In this document: piece after piece, positions 31,282-38,535 of the stretch
Layout of the letters: each line of letters starts with the position of its first letter
Numbering within the stretch: the first letter of the stretch is position 1
NCBI RefSeq assembly: GCF_003932845.1
Contig: NZ_RQZH01000021.1
Coordinates: 1 to 48,882, forward strand
DNA length: 48,882 nucleotides
Direction of reading: 5' to 3'
Source of the DNA: Prevotella sp. OH937_COT-195
GTDB taxonomy: Bacteria > Bacteroidota > Bacteroidia > Bacteroidales > Bacteroidaceae
Translations under genes and position numbers: made by a program
The notes under the pieces: model-generated
What the model was told of the DNA's origin: nothing
What the model saw: the letters and a program-made list of their open reading frames with translations, nothing else
Databases searched by the model: none

Positions 31282-31413
31282 TTAAATGCTCCAAAGCCAT
31301 ATAGCCGATTTTATGTCTAACACTAATAAATTGACTACAACGATAATTGCTATTATCGTTCCGATGCAGCCTAAACTACACCCGGTTGATTCTTTTCTGT
31401 CTTGCTCGTTCAT
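31282..31413 (-). CDS. Small single-helix membrane protein
   Basis: A 43-residue gene: MNEQDRKESTGCSLGCIGTI then IAIIVVVNLLVLDIKSAIWL then WSI. One membrane helix spans about residues 14-34. It is in the early operon, between the 58-residue gene and the lectin-fold gene. The function is unknown. Confidence 0.55.
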   Translation of the reverse strand: MNEQDRKESTGCSLGCIGTIIAIIVVVNLLVLDIKSAIWLWSI

Positions 31414-31541
31414 ATTACCTATATTTGAATTGTTAAAATTTTGCTAATTTCTCGTTTTGGGACGTTTCTTTTCGTCAGGTGTGTAGTTGTTCACCCAACT
31501 ACTTTTATCGCGTCCTGTGGCGTTTTCTGTTTGTCCTACGT

Positions 31542-31718
31542 TTACTTTACGATGTCTTTTAGTGCCGCCGTTGCAAACTTGCTTTCGTCGGCTTGGATAA
31601 ATTGCACCGTGCTTGCAATGAATTGTAGCGTTATCGGGTCGGCGGTTTCGCCTATTAGGATTTCGCCGCCTTTGCCAATAAAATATATCTGTGCCTTTGC
31701 TATATCTTTCGTTGTCAT
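31542..31718 (-). CDS. Hypothetical 58-residue protein
   Basis: A short gene MTTKDIAKAQIYFIGKGGEI then LIGETADPITLQFIASTVQF then IQADESKFATAALKDIVK. It begins five bases after the DNA polymerase stop and has balanced composition, so it is a real operon member. A longer overlapping frame (to 31761) is Arg-rich and judged a shadow. Confidence 0.65.
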   Translation of the reverse strand: MTTKDIAKAQIYFIGKGGEILIGETADPITLQFIASTVQFIQADESKFATAALKDIVK

Positions 31719-31723
31719 ACGCT

Positions 31724-33673
31724 TTAATCTTTGAGGTAGTACGGTGTCGTGTAACCTGCACCTTTCAGGGGCAAATCTCTACACCATTCAATCGGTTTGC
31801 TAAATAAAGCCTCAACATCTGCCAAAGATTGGTCGGGGGTTGCTTCTACTACTATTTCATCGTGAATATGAAACACTATATCTAAACCGGCTTTCTTGGC
31901 GCGTAAAATCACGACGCCTAATATATCGCGGGCAATGGCTTGTACTATATTCTCGGTCAGTTTACCGCCGTAAGTTCTTACCTTTCCCCATTTCTTGGTA
32001 GTCTGGTTCAATCCCTCGTACTCTATTATTTCGTGGTCGCCTCTCCAACCGTCGTTATATTCTGTGCCAACCTCGGCGCGTGGGTAACAGATAGTACGCC
32101 CTGACGGTAGCGTTATCAATAGCATACCCCAACGCTTACTAACCACGATACCACGATGCACCGTTACGCTGCCGCCTGTCTTTAGTGCTGTCATAGCGGC
32201 TTTTTCAATAATTGCCCACATCTTAACGATACGCGGGTTACTATTGCGCCAAAGGTTTACGATTTCCTTTTCTTCTTTCTCTGTCAGTCCTAACCGGCTA
32301 CCGCCCATTGCTTCCAAAGCCGAAACGCCGCCGCCCCAGCCTAACGCCAAAGTAGCGATTTTGCCTTTTTGTCGTAGTTCCGCGTTTTGTCCGTGTTTCT
32401 CTACGGGTACTTTGAACATACGCGACGCTGTTTCACAATAGATGTCGCGCCCGCTCCTGAATATGTCCAATACCCATTCTTCACCGGCTAACCACGCAAT
32501 AACGCGGGCTTCAATAGCCGAAAAGTCGCAAACGTGAAATGTGTGATTTGGTGCAGCGATAAAGGCTGTGCGTATTAACTCGCTTAATACTTGGGTAACA
32601 TTGGCGTAGTTTAGTTCAAATTCTTCTAAATCGCCCTGTCGTACCAACTCGCGGGCGTAGTCCAAACTTTCCAAATGGTTTTGTGGCAAATTCTGAACTT
32701 GTACCAATCTACCCGCCCAACGCCCGGTACGGGCTGCACCGCAAAACTGCAAAAGTCCGTGTATTCGTCCATCATTGCAAACGCAATTTTGCATAGCGCT
32801 GTACTTCTTGTTTGAGGTCTTACCCATTTCGCGCCGAATGGCTAAAACTTTCTGTGCTTTGGCCCAGTATTTAAGTTGGCTTTCCAAATCGTCTAAATTC
32901 TTTTTATTCAGGCTTTGAATAGTGAAACCTGTTGTACGGCTCAAATACTCTTTTATCTGTGTGGGGCTGTTGGGGTTTTCCATTCTTGTAAGCTGCTGCG
33001 CCTCGGCTAATAACTTCGCCTTATATTCATCGTCGAAACGTGCGGCGGCATCAACCAAAACGCGGTCAATCATTACGCCCCTGTCGTTTATTTCTTGGTC
33101 GGCTGTATATAGTTCTTCGTCAAAGGTCGGCGCGGTCAGTCGGCGAACTTTGGCTAATATCTGCTGCTCTACCTCAACATCGCGTATATTGTATTTCTTG
33201 AAAGTTTCCCAACGGTCGGGCGCGTCGCTTGGTAGGTGTCTGCCGTTCTTGCCCGGTACGCTAAAATATCTAATCAGGGTCTTACCCTCTTGCATCTTAC
33301 CGGCTTCCAACTTCAACACCTCGCCGCATTGTCCTAACGAAAGCGGCAAACCCATTCGGGCGGCTCGTACCATTGTGCAACGCCATTGGGCGGGGTCTAA
33401 CGGCTCGGCAAATCCATAATACTTGCTTATACAGATTCTTTCAAAAGCGGCGTTAAATGCCGTCTTTGTAATTGTGGGGTCTGTGAGGGCTGCAAAGATT
33501 TCATCGGGCAAAGTTTCCCCCTGCGCCATATCCACGCATTGCACGTCGCCGCCATCTACACTATACGCAAACAGCAATATAGTAAAGTCTGGCGCCTCGA
33601 CGTACTTATACACTCCGCAATTAACAAGGTCGTTACTGCTATAAGTTTCTATGTCTATGCCTATTTCTCGCAT
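31724..33673 (-). CDS. Family A (Pol I-type) DNA polymerase
   Basis: A 649-residue replicative polymerase. The N-terminal 3'-5' exonuclease starts with IGIDIETYSSND (D7, E9). The polymerase domain shows RTGRWAGRLVQVQNLPQN, motif A HVCDFSAIEARVIAWLAGE, motif B around RQKGKIATLALGWGGG and motif C IVFHIHDEIVVEA. No 5'-3' exonuclease is present, as in phage polymerases of this type. It is encoded in the early operon together with clamp, single-strand-binding protein and primase-helicase. An RBS (AAAAGGAGA) precedes the ATG at 33673. Confidence 0.95.
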   Translation of the reverse strand: MREIGIDIETYSSNDLVNCGVYKYVEAPDFTILLFAYSVDGGDVQCVDMAQGETLPDEIFAALTDPTITKTAFNAAFERICISKYYGFAEPLDPAQWRCTMVRAARMGLPLSLGQCGEVLKLEAGKMQEGKTLIRYFSVPGKNGRHLPSDAPDRWETFKKYNIRDVEVEQQILAKVRRLTAPTFDEELYTADQEINDRGVMIDRVLVDAAARFDDEYKAKLLAEAQQLTRMENPNSPTQIKEYLSRTTGFTIQSLNKKNLDDLESQLKYWAKAQKVLAIRREMGKTSNKKYSAMQNCVCNDGRIHGLLQFCGAARTGRWAGRLVQVQNLPQNHLESLDYARELVRQGDLEEFELNYANVTQVLSELIRTAFIAAPNHTFHVCDFSAIEARVIAWLAGEEWVLDIFRSGRDIYCETASRMFKVPVEKHGQNAELRQKGKIATLALGWGGGVSALEAMGGSRLGLTEKEEKEIVNLWRNSNPRIVKMWAIIEKAAMTALKTGGSVTVHRGIVVSKRWGMLLITLPSGRTICYPRAEVGTEYNDGWRGDHEIIEYEGLNQTTKKWGKVRTYGGKLTENIVQAIARDILGVVILRAKKAGLDIVFHIHDEIVVEATPDQSLADVEALFSKPIEWCRDLPLKGAGYTTPYYLKD

Positions 33674-33691
33674 TTTAATTTCTCCTTTTCT

Positions 33692-33726
33692 GCGCCCGCC
33701 GCCACATCTTCACCGGCGGCGGGTGC
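33692..33726 (-). other. GC-rich hairpin in the leader of the polymerase gene
   Basis: A 12-bp stem (33692-33703 with 33715-33726, one G.U) closes an 11-base loop and ends 9 bases before the ribosome-binding site of the polymerase gene. No U-run follows, so it is more likely an mRNA processing or stability element than a terminator. A weak promoter (TTTG at 33764-33761, TTAATTTG at 33738-33731, 22-bp spacing) lies just upstream. Confidence 0.5.
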
Positions 33727-33777
33727 GCGTCAAATTAATAACCTATTTTAACCGTATGAACAAAAAAGTTTTTAGGT

Positions 33778-34338
33778 TTACAAATCGTCGTCATCTTCGT
33801 TGTCAAACTCAACGCCGCCAAAGTCGCTTTCGGCTGACACTCTGCCGCCCAAACGGTCGTCGTCTTTGAACTTCATAATGTTGTTAAGCCCACAAGCCAC
33901 GCCACGATTACCGCTTACGTCGTAACCGTAGAATGTAACAGACACAACCGCCCAAACGCCGCTATACACTTCTTCTTCGTCCACGATAGGCACTTTGTTT
34001 TTATCAACAATACCGGGGCGTGTGTTGCTCTTGGCATTGACGAAAAAGTGGTCTTGGTAAATATCATCTTCTTTTTCGTCGCCATCGCGTAATGGCATAT
34101 CAAGTTTTTTGGGTTCTTTGCCTCCCCACTTGGCTACTATAGCGGCTTTCTTGGCGGCTTCGATAGCCTCCTGCAAAGCCTTAATAGTTTCTTTCTCACT
34201 CTTTGGGATAAGTACATTTGTCATATACTTACCATCTTCCGCGCTTCCATCAGGGTTGTACTTGTTGAAAACGTGGGTGTAGGATAGGCGGCACGGGCCA
34301 AACACTACCTTACCATCTTTTACAATCGGTTTAATCAT
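33778..34338 (-). CDS. DUF2815 phage single-stranded DNA-binding protein
   Basis: A 186-residue protein of the DUF2815 family, which replaces SSB in phages with DUF2800 and family A polymerase modules. It contains the OB-fold pattern FGPCRLSYTHVFNKYNPDG, YMTNVLIPKSEKETIKALQE, YQDHFFVNAKSNTRPGIVD, YSGVWAVVSVTFYGYD and GVACGLNNIMKFKDDDRLGG. The very acidic C-terminus (EFDNEDDDDL) is the typical partner-binding tail. It is expressed with the DUF2800 and polymerase genes. Confidence 0.9.
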   Translation of the reverse strand: MIKPIVKDGKVVFGPCRLSYTHVFNKYNPDGSAEDGKYMTNVLIPKSEKETIKALQEAIEAAKKAAIVAKWGGKEPKKLDMPLRDGDEKEDDIYQDHFFVNAKSNTRPGIVDKNKVPIVDEEEVYSGVWAVVSVTFYGYDVSGNRGVACGLNNIMKFKDDDRLGGRVSAESDFGGVEFDNEDDDDL

Positions 34339-34408
34339 AATTTGAAATGAATTAAAATTGTGAATAATTGGTTTACTATTTCATCGGGTTTTCGCCGGAT
34401 CCCTGTAA

Positions 34409-34531
34409 TCATAAGATAGCGTTTTTCACGCCCTCTTCGTACATCATACCGGGGTATTTGCTTTCTCCTAATTCTTCGCGCTCTGAACACTCGTTAAGTA
34501 CGTTGCCGATTTCGTTTTCTTTTGGTGGCAT
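34409..34531 (-). CDS. Small phage protein, possibly shortened by an in-frame TGA
   Basis: A 40-residue gene MPPKENEIGNVLNECSEREE then LGESKYPGMMYEEGVKNAIL ends at TGA (34411-34409). The same frame continues LQGSGENPMK to a TAG at 34378-34376, a plausible natural C-terminus in which a Trp codon (TGG) would stand where TGA is. So the original protein was probably 51 residues. It lies between the DUF2800 and DUF2815 genes, overlapping neither. Confidence 0.55.
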   Translation of the reverse strand: MPPKENEIGNVLNECSEREELGESKYPGMMYEEGVKNAIL

Positions 34532-34542
34532 ACGGATTCTAT

Positions 34543-35706
34543 TTAATCGTTAATACTGATTTCCTTAAAATCGTCGGCGGCGGCATTGAACGCCGGGCGT
34601 TTGTCGCTGTCAGGTGCTAACGTGGGCTTGCCTTGTGGTTTGTCTATGTAGTCTTTGCATAACTCGGCAAACCGTTTCTTACCAATCAACTTTTCAAGGT
34701 CGGTGATAGCCCTTAATTCAGTAGGTTTGGTGTATGATTCCGCGGCAAAGCCGTTATTTGCCAAAAGCTGCATCACGGCTTTGGGGTCGGTAATCTTCCG
34801 AATACTACGCCCTGCCACAATCTTATAGCCGGCATACTGAACACCGCTTAAAGCCTGTTGCAACGCATATTCTTCGATACCGGCTAACCACGTCTTAATA
34901 GTGGCTATCTGTGGCAAAACGATATTTTCCATATCCTCTTTGCTTACTAATAGCGGGTTGGCGTGTTCGGTGGCTGTCTTAACGCATGTTGCTGCCAAAG
35001 CCTTGCAACTGCACTTCACCTTACAGAACTGACACCACTCGCCAGGTTTCTGTTCACCTTTACCGCTAAATGCTTCTTTGGCTTTCGGCATAAGTTCGTA
35101 AGTAGCCCATCTAAGCAAGTCGGTGGTAGATAGTTCAAACTCCGAAAGATTATCTATTCTCGGCTGCACGATAGTCATTTTTACGCGGCTTATATTATAT
35201 TCAAAACAGAATGCTTCATAAGCACCTAACGCATAAATTTTCATTTGCGGGTTTTGGTATGCTGATACCTTAACGCCTTTGCCGTATTTGAAATCTATAA
35301 TCTCTAAACAGCCATCGGCAATAATCATCGTGTCGGCTGTGCCGAAACCATCAGGAATGTATTTAGTAAAGTCCAAACGTACTTCCACCAATAATTGTGC
35401 GTCGGGGGTCTTTGCACGGGCGGCGTTGAACTTCTCTAACACGATAACTTTGTACGTGTCCGTGTATTCGTCCATTTCGCCCGTGTGATACTTGTCGAAT
35501 AACGGCACTATTTCCGCTTCTTCGTCTTTGGTCGGCAATCCCAAAAACTCTTTAAGGCGCTTGGTACAAAAAGCGTGTGCTAAAGTGCCTTCTTCCGCGT
35601 ATGCGCTGCCCTTGTCCTCTACTTTTTCTTCAAGTCGCGGGGCGGCGGTGCAATTCATCCACCTATGGGCTGCGCTGGGGCTTAATACTGCGTGTAGTCC
35701 AGGCAT
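34543..35706 (-). CDS. DUF2800 PD-(D/E)xK-type phage nuclease
   Basis: A 387-residue protein with the DUF2800 start LSPSAAHRWMNCTAAPRLEE and GTLAHAFCTKRLKEFLG. The nuclease core reads GFGTADTMIIADGCLEIIDFKYGKG (D, then E/D and K). A Cys-rich segment GEWCQFCKVKCSCKALA follows, like the iron-sulfur cluster of Cas4/RecB-type nucleases. It is always neighboured by DUF2815, as here. It probably acts in phage recombination or in host DNA degradation. The ATG at 35706 follows the upstream stop after three bases. Confidence 0.9.
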   Translation of the reverse strand: MPGLHAVLSPSAAHRWMNCTAAPRLEEKVEDKGSAYAEEGTLAHAFCTKRLKEFLGLPTKDEEAEIVPLFDKYHTGEMDEYTDTYKVIVLEKFNAARAKTPDAQLLVEVRLDFTKYIPDGFGTADTMIIADGCLEIIDFKYGKGVKVSAYQNPQMKIYALGAYEAFCFEYNISRVKMTIVQPRIDNLSEFELSTTDLLRWATYELMPKAKEAFSGKGEQKPGEWCQFCKVKCSCKALAATCVKTATEHANPLLVSKEDMENIVLPQIATIKTWLAGIEEYALQQALSGVQYAGYKIVAGRSIRKITDPKAVMQLLANNGFAAESYTKPTELRAITDLEKLIGKKRFAELCKDYIDKPQGKPTLAPDSDKRPAFNAAADDFKEISIND

Positions 35707-35709
35707 AGT

Positions 35710-36216
35710 CTAAAACGGTGCTTCAGTTATTATTTCTCCGTCTTTCACTATCAATTCGTCGCACTGCTTAATAAACGATTCGCGCTTATCGGCGGGCAAC
35801 GTGCTTGGCTTGTCACTACCCAACAGAGCGGCAATATTCTTGAACGTAGCCGTTAGTTGTTTGTGATACTTTTTGTAACCCTCGCTATCGGTATTGTTCT
35901 TGTAGTCCTCGCCCTCGATACGTTGGCGGGTACGGTGCATTGCCTCCCTTACATCTTGTTCGGTCAGTTCCTTACCCTCTGCCGATGCTTCGGGCGTTGG
36001 TGCTACCTCTGCCTCGGCGGTTGTGTCGGGTGCGGGCTTCGCTTTACCTTTGCCGCGTTTTCCCTGCGTCGTGGCTGCGCTCTCTCCGGGTTGCTCACTT
36101 GTCGCCGGTGCTATTTCAGTCGGCGGCGTTCTCTGCAAGATAGACGTAACTAATTGTACGACTTCGGGCGTTACTCCGATATTCACTTGCACGTTAATAC
36201 TAAAATCTGTTTTCAT
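35710..36216 (-). CDS. Hypothetical early protein of the DUF2815/DUF2800 operon
   Basis: A 168-residue protein. Residues 1-35 form a beta-rich start (MKTDFSINVQVNIGVTPEVV), 36-80 are an Ala/Pro/Glu/Thr-rich linker (GKRGKGKAKPAPDTTAEAEV), and 80-168 are a helical domain (LTEQDVREAMHRTRQRIEGE ... FIKQCDELIVKDGEIITE). This layout is common for the first gene before DUF2800 in Bacteroidales phages and may serve as a replication or recombination accessory. No catalytic motif is recognised. Confidence 0.7.
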   Translation of the reverse strand: MKTDFSINVQVNIGVTPEVVQLVTSILQRTPPTEIAPATSEQPGESAATTQGKRGKGKAKPAPDTTAEAEVAPTPEASAEGKELTEQDVREAMHRTRQRIEGEDYKNNTDSEGYKKYHKQLTATFKNIAALLGSDKPSTLPADKRESFIKQCDELIVKDGEIITEAPF

Positions 36217-36235
36217 AACTAATAGTGCTTTTTAG

Positions 36236-36337
36236 TTAATACTTCATTTCACGGTGTAGGGTGTATATGTCATATATTAATACGCCCATCAGAAAGCCAC
36301 AAAGGGCAATTTCTATGATAGTTCCAATTATCGGCAT
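36236..36337 (-). CDS. Small single-helix membrane protein
   Basis: A 33-residue gene MPIIGTIIEIALCGFLMGVL then IYDIYTLHREMKY with one hydrophobic helix (residues 3-24). It lies between the HTH gene (ends 36346) and the 168-residue gene. Too short for automatic calls, but well placed in the operon. Confidence 0.5.
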   Translation of the reverse strand: MPIIGTIIEIALCGFLMGVLIYDIYTLHREMKY

Positions 36338-36345
36338 AGTCGTAA

Positions 36346-36552
36346 TTATTTAATTGAGTACATACCATTCCAACACTTGATAATCTCCGCACCGGTCGTA
36401 ACCTTTACCTTACCTGCCTTTCGTACTCTAAACTTAATAAGTCCGTCGGCTTCGTACCGTGCGACGGTGTGCCGGTCTATGTGTAGGGCTTCGGCGGCTT
36501 GCTTTTGGTTATACAATCCGTCAGGGTTTACTATCGGCTTATCAATTATCAT
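36346..36552 (-). CDS. Small helix-turn-helix (excisionase-like) protein
   Basis: A 68-residue DNA-binding protein: YNQKQAAEALHIDRHTVARY then EADGLIKFRVRKAGKVKVTT then GAEIIKCWNGM. It is paralogous to the protein at 12404-12604. As the second gene of the leftward early operon it stands where Cro, Cox or Xis proteins are found. It may repress the lysogenic promoter or direct excision. It overlaps the previous gene by four bases. Confidence 0.75.
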   Translation of the reverse strand: MIIDKPIVNPDGLYNQKQAAEALHIDRHTVARYEADGLIKFRVRKAGKVKVTTGAEIIKCWNGMYSIK

Positions 36553-36749
36553 ATAGAGTTTTTGGTAATAGTCAGTTTGTTACTTGTGTAGTCAGTTGAA
36601 ACACTGAATTTACACCTTAATAAATTCTGCATTTGATAAGCAACAGATTTTCCGTTGTCGCAAGCCTGGGCGTTAGGCAAATCAAACACTTTGGTTTCGC
36701 CCATCTGCATTCCTCGCAAATCTTCGCGCGTTACTTTTTCTACTTCCAT
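36549..36749 (-). CDS. First gene of the leftward early operon, hypothetical
   Basis: A 66-residue protein MEVEKVTREDLRGMQMGETK then VFDLPNAQACDNGKSVAYQM then a beta hairpin FSVSTDYTSNKLTITKNS. This type recurs in Bacteroidales phages and mobile elements next to small HTH proteins. It has no known role. It starts about 165 bases downstream of the expected transcription start of the leftward promoter at 36951-36920. Confidence 0.65.
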   Translation of the reverse strand: MEVEKVTREDLRGMQMGETKVFDLPNAQACDNGKSVAYQMQNLLRCKFSVSTDYTSNKLTITKNSI

Positions 36750-36785
36750 TTTACTTTTCTCGAACTTTTAGTTAAAATCACTTAT

Positions 36786-36798
36786 TTACTTACTTATA
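36786..36798 (+). promoter_or_regulatory. Operator-like motif copy 3 (TTACTTACTTATA)
   Basis: The motif ends three bases before the -33 element of the rightward promoter and merges with an alternative TATCTTTG box (36797-36804). Confidence 0.6.
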
Positions 36799-36800
36799 TC

Positions 36801-36832
36801 TTTGGCGGAAAAGAAAAACTGTCGTATCTTTG
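36801..36832 (+). promoter_or_regulatory. Rightward promoter toward the repressor gene
   Basis: TTTG (36801-36804), 20 bp, TATCTTTG (36825-36832): a perfect Bacteroides promoter. It faces the leftward promoter at 36951-36920, and transcripts from both would overlap. Confidence 0.8.
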
Positions 36833-36835
36833 CAA

Positions 36836-36895
36836 ATGGAATTACATTATAGTTGGGCGCAGATGTCCGACAGTCTTTCTTATGTTCGCGGTTAA
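36836..36895 (+). CDS. Possible 19-residue leaderless leader peptide
   Basis: An ATG lies three bases after the -7 box of the rightward promoter, at the expected first base of the transcript. It opens MELHYSWAQMSDSLSYVRG and ends with TAA four bases before an operator copy. Its translation could affect the transcript or compete with the opposing promoter. It may also be a chance ORF. Confidence 0.3.
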   Translation: MELHYSWAQMSDSLSYVRG

Positions 36896-36898
36896 ATA

Positions 36899-36914
36899 GT
36901 TACTTACTTATACC
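36899..36914 (-). promoter_or_regulatory. Operator-like motif copy 4, at the leftward early promoter
   Basis: On the minus strand GGTATAAGTAAGTAAC begins five bases after the -7 box of the leftward promoter, covering the transcription start. It is identical over 16 bp to the copy at 14369-14384, reversed in direction relative to transcription. Confidence 0.65.
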
Positions 36915-36919
36915 GAGTG

Positions 36920-36951
36920 CAAAGATAGACGTTTTCGGGTAATTGTCCAAA
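36920..36951 (-). promoter_or_regulatory. Leftward early promoter
   Basis: On the minus strand TTTG (36951-36948), 20 bp, TATCTTTG (36927-36920). It is a full consensus match and should drive the early and replication operon from 36749 leftward when not repressed. Confidence 0.82.
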
Positions 36952-37009
36952 CATTTAAGACAAAAATGTCTAATAAATAACCTTGTTTAACAATTTGTAC
37001 CGTAAGCGT

Positions 37010-37390
37010 ATGCAGACAGAAAACGACGTAAGAAATAGAATATCAGTGGTTTTTGCTGAATTTGGCGAAACGCAAAACAAATTAGCGGGCGGCGATTCGG
37101 CTACCCAAAAACGTCTAAACCGCCAACTTTCCAATAATGGGGCGGCAATAACGGTAGATACTTTGTTGCTCATACTGAATAAGCACAACGACGTATCGGC
37201 TGAATGGCTGTTGCGTGGTATTGGTGATATGCGCACTTTGCCCGCCGGTATGGATGCCCCGGAAGATGCCGAAATAGCAAATCTTGAAACCACCGTAGAA
37301 ACTTTGTCGAAAATGGTTGCAAAATACAAAGCGCGTATAGACGAATTAGAAGCAATGTATTTGCCCGAACAAAAAAGGAATGTAGGATAA
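37010..37390 (+). CDS. Phage repressor-like protein (HTH plus coiled coil)
   Basis: A 126-residue protein reading MQTENDVRNRISVVFAEFGE, TQNKLAGGDSATQKRLNRQL (helix-turn-helix region), LLLILNKHNDVSAEWLLRGI, then a coiled coil (ANLETTVETLSKMVAKYKAR, residues about 92-118). SAEWLLRGIGDM is typical of Bacteroidales phage repressors. There is no S24 autoprotease domain, so induction would not follow the classic LexA-like route. The ATG at 37010 is preferred over a TTG at 36983. It lies downstream of the rightward promoter and is the best candidate to bind the repeated operator motif. Confidence 0.75.
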   Translation: MQTENDVRNRISVVFAEFGETQNKLAGGDSATQKRLNRQLSNNGAAITVDTLLLILNKHNDVSAEWLLRGIGDMRTLPAGMDAPEDAEIANLETTVETLSKMVAKYKARIDELEAMYLPEQKRNVG

Positions 37391-37418
37391 TTCGCTTTAT
37401 ACCAAAATACAGAAAAAG

Positions 37419-37955
37419 ATGAAAAGGGTATTTTTAACGATGGCTTGTTTGGTCTGCCTGGTAGCCAACGCCCAAAACTACATTACGGATTTAGACGATA
37501 CTACAATAGCCGGAACGTGGAACGCCGATATTACAACAGGCGATTTTAACGCGGGCTTTGATAATGAGTATTGGGATATTAAACCAACCGGGCTAACGCT
37601 TGCTGATGGTGGGTATAGTATAATATCATTTGCCAATGGGTCGCAATGGTTTTTCAAAGGATATTGGGTTACAACCGCGCCCAATGGCAAATCGTTTCTG
37701 CATCTAACGCCGTGGAATAGTGGGCAAAGTAACGTAAACTTTCGGATAGCCCAATTTGATAACGGCAAAATAATACTTTACACCTACAATGGCAACGGTA
37801 AAATAGAATTGTCTAAAGATACATCGGCGGGCGTATCAGCTGCCCGCGTTAATGCCGCCAAAGCCAAAGCCTACACCCTTGACGGCGTAGAACTGCCAAC
37901 GCCAAACAGCGTTAGGGGCGTAATCATTCAGGGCGGCAAAAAGGTAGTTAGGTAG
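37419..37955 (+). CDS. Secreted cargo protein with T9SS-like C-terminal segment
   Basis: A 178-residue protein with a clear signal peptide (MKRVFLTMACLVCLVANAQN; cleavage after ANA). The mature part is beta-rich (FANGSQWFFKGYWVT ... RIAQFDNGKIILYTYNGNG), like a small lipocalin- or jelly-roll-type domain. The end (KAYTLDGVELPTPNSVRGVI then IQGGKKVVR) resembles the short C-terminal signal used by Bacteroidetes type IX secretion. It follows the repressor by 28 bases on the same strand, so it is likely expressed in the lysogen. Export to the surface is inferred. Confidence 0.65.
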   Translation: MKRVFLTMACLVCLVANAQNYITDLDDTTIAGTWNADITTGDFNAGFDNEYWDIKPTGLTLADGGYSIISFANGSQWFFKGYWVTTAPNGKSFLHLTPWNSGQSNVNFRIAQFDNGKIILYTYNGNGKIELSKDTSAGVSAARVNAAKAKAYTLDGVELPTPNSVRGVIIQGGKKVVR

Positions 37956-37956
37956 T

Positions 37957-38535
37957 ATGGCAAATCAAAACAACGAAAGTTCGGGTGTGGGCTGTGGAGC
38001 GTTTGCCCTTATTATGGGCGGTGTCTTTGCAGCGATTGGCAAAAGTTGGGGCCTTGTCCTTTTGCTTTTAGGCGTGGTTGTCATTGGCGTTTCTATCTGG
38101 CTTGCTTATCAGGATAAAGCGGCAAAGGAGAAAGAACGAAAACGCAAAGAACGGTACGCCCAAAAAGCAAGCCGGTTGTTTGAACTGCAAGAAAAGCAAT
38201 CGGGCAAATCGCCAATCAGCATAACGGTAACAACTGACGATAACGCCCAATACCTATATAATATAAAAGGTATTAACTACTGCGGCGTTACCGATTCTAT
38301 GTTGGGCGATTTTATAGGCACGGCACGGGCATTAAAATCCAACCCTCACGACCCCTACGCAATCGGCATTTATCGTGGCAATAAGCGTGTAGGTTTCTTG
38401 CCTGGTGGCAATAGTGAGTTGCACACTAAAATAATGTCGGTTGGCGGCTCTGTTGATGCTGACGGCTATATAACAAAGTCAGACGATGGCGGGTGCATAT
38501 TTTATTACGGCAAAGTCAATCTGTTAGGTATTTAA
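37957..38535 (+). CDS. Membrane-anchored HIRAN-like protein (cargo)
   Basis: A 192-residue protein with two hydrophobic segments (about 13-28 and 31-50), then a basic helix (KEKERKRKERYAQKASRLFE), then a domain with NPHDPYAIGIYRGNKRVGFL and PGGNSELHTKI. This fits the HIRAN pattern (x-DPxAI-x-V-x-GxxVGYLP) seen in DNA-binding and repair proteins. A membrane-bound HIRAN domain could sense DNA at the cell envelope, for example during infection. It starts one base after the preceding stop and ends 61 bases before host fabG. Confidence 0.6.
   Translation: MANQNNESSGVGCGAFALIMGGVFAAIGKSWGLVLLLLGVVVIGVSIWLAYQDKAAKEKERKRKERYAQKASRLFELQEKQSGKSPISITVTTDDNAQYLYNIKGINYCGVTDSMLGDFIGTARALKSNPHDPYAIGIYRGNKRVGFLPGGNSELHTKIMSVGGSVDADGYITKSDDGGCIFYYGKVNLLGI

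Noticed and set aside
31444..31761. Minus-strand ORF of 105 codons
   Set aside because: It overlaps the polymerase end and the better 58-residue gene and is Arg/Asn-rich. Its last part (31444-31541, KSSWVNNYTPDEKKR) looks protein-like but has no start codon of its own, so I did not call it.
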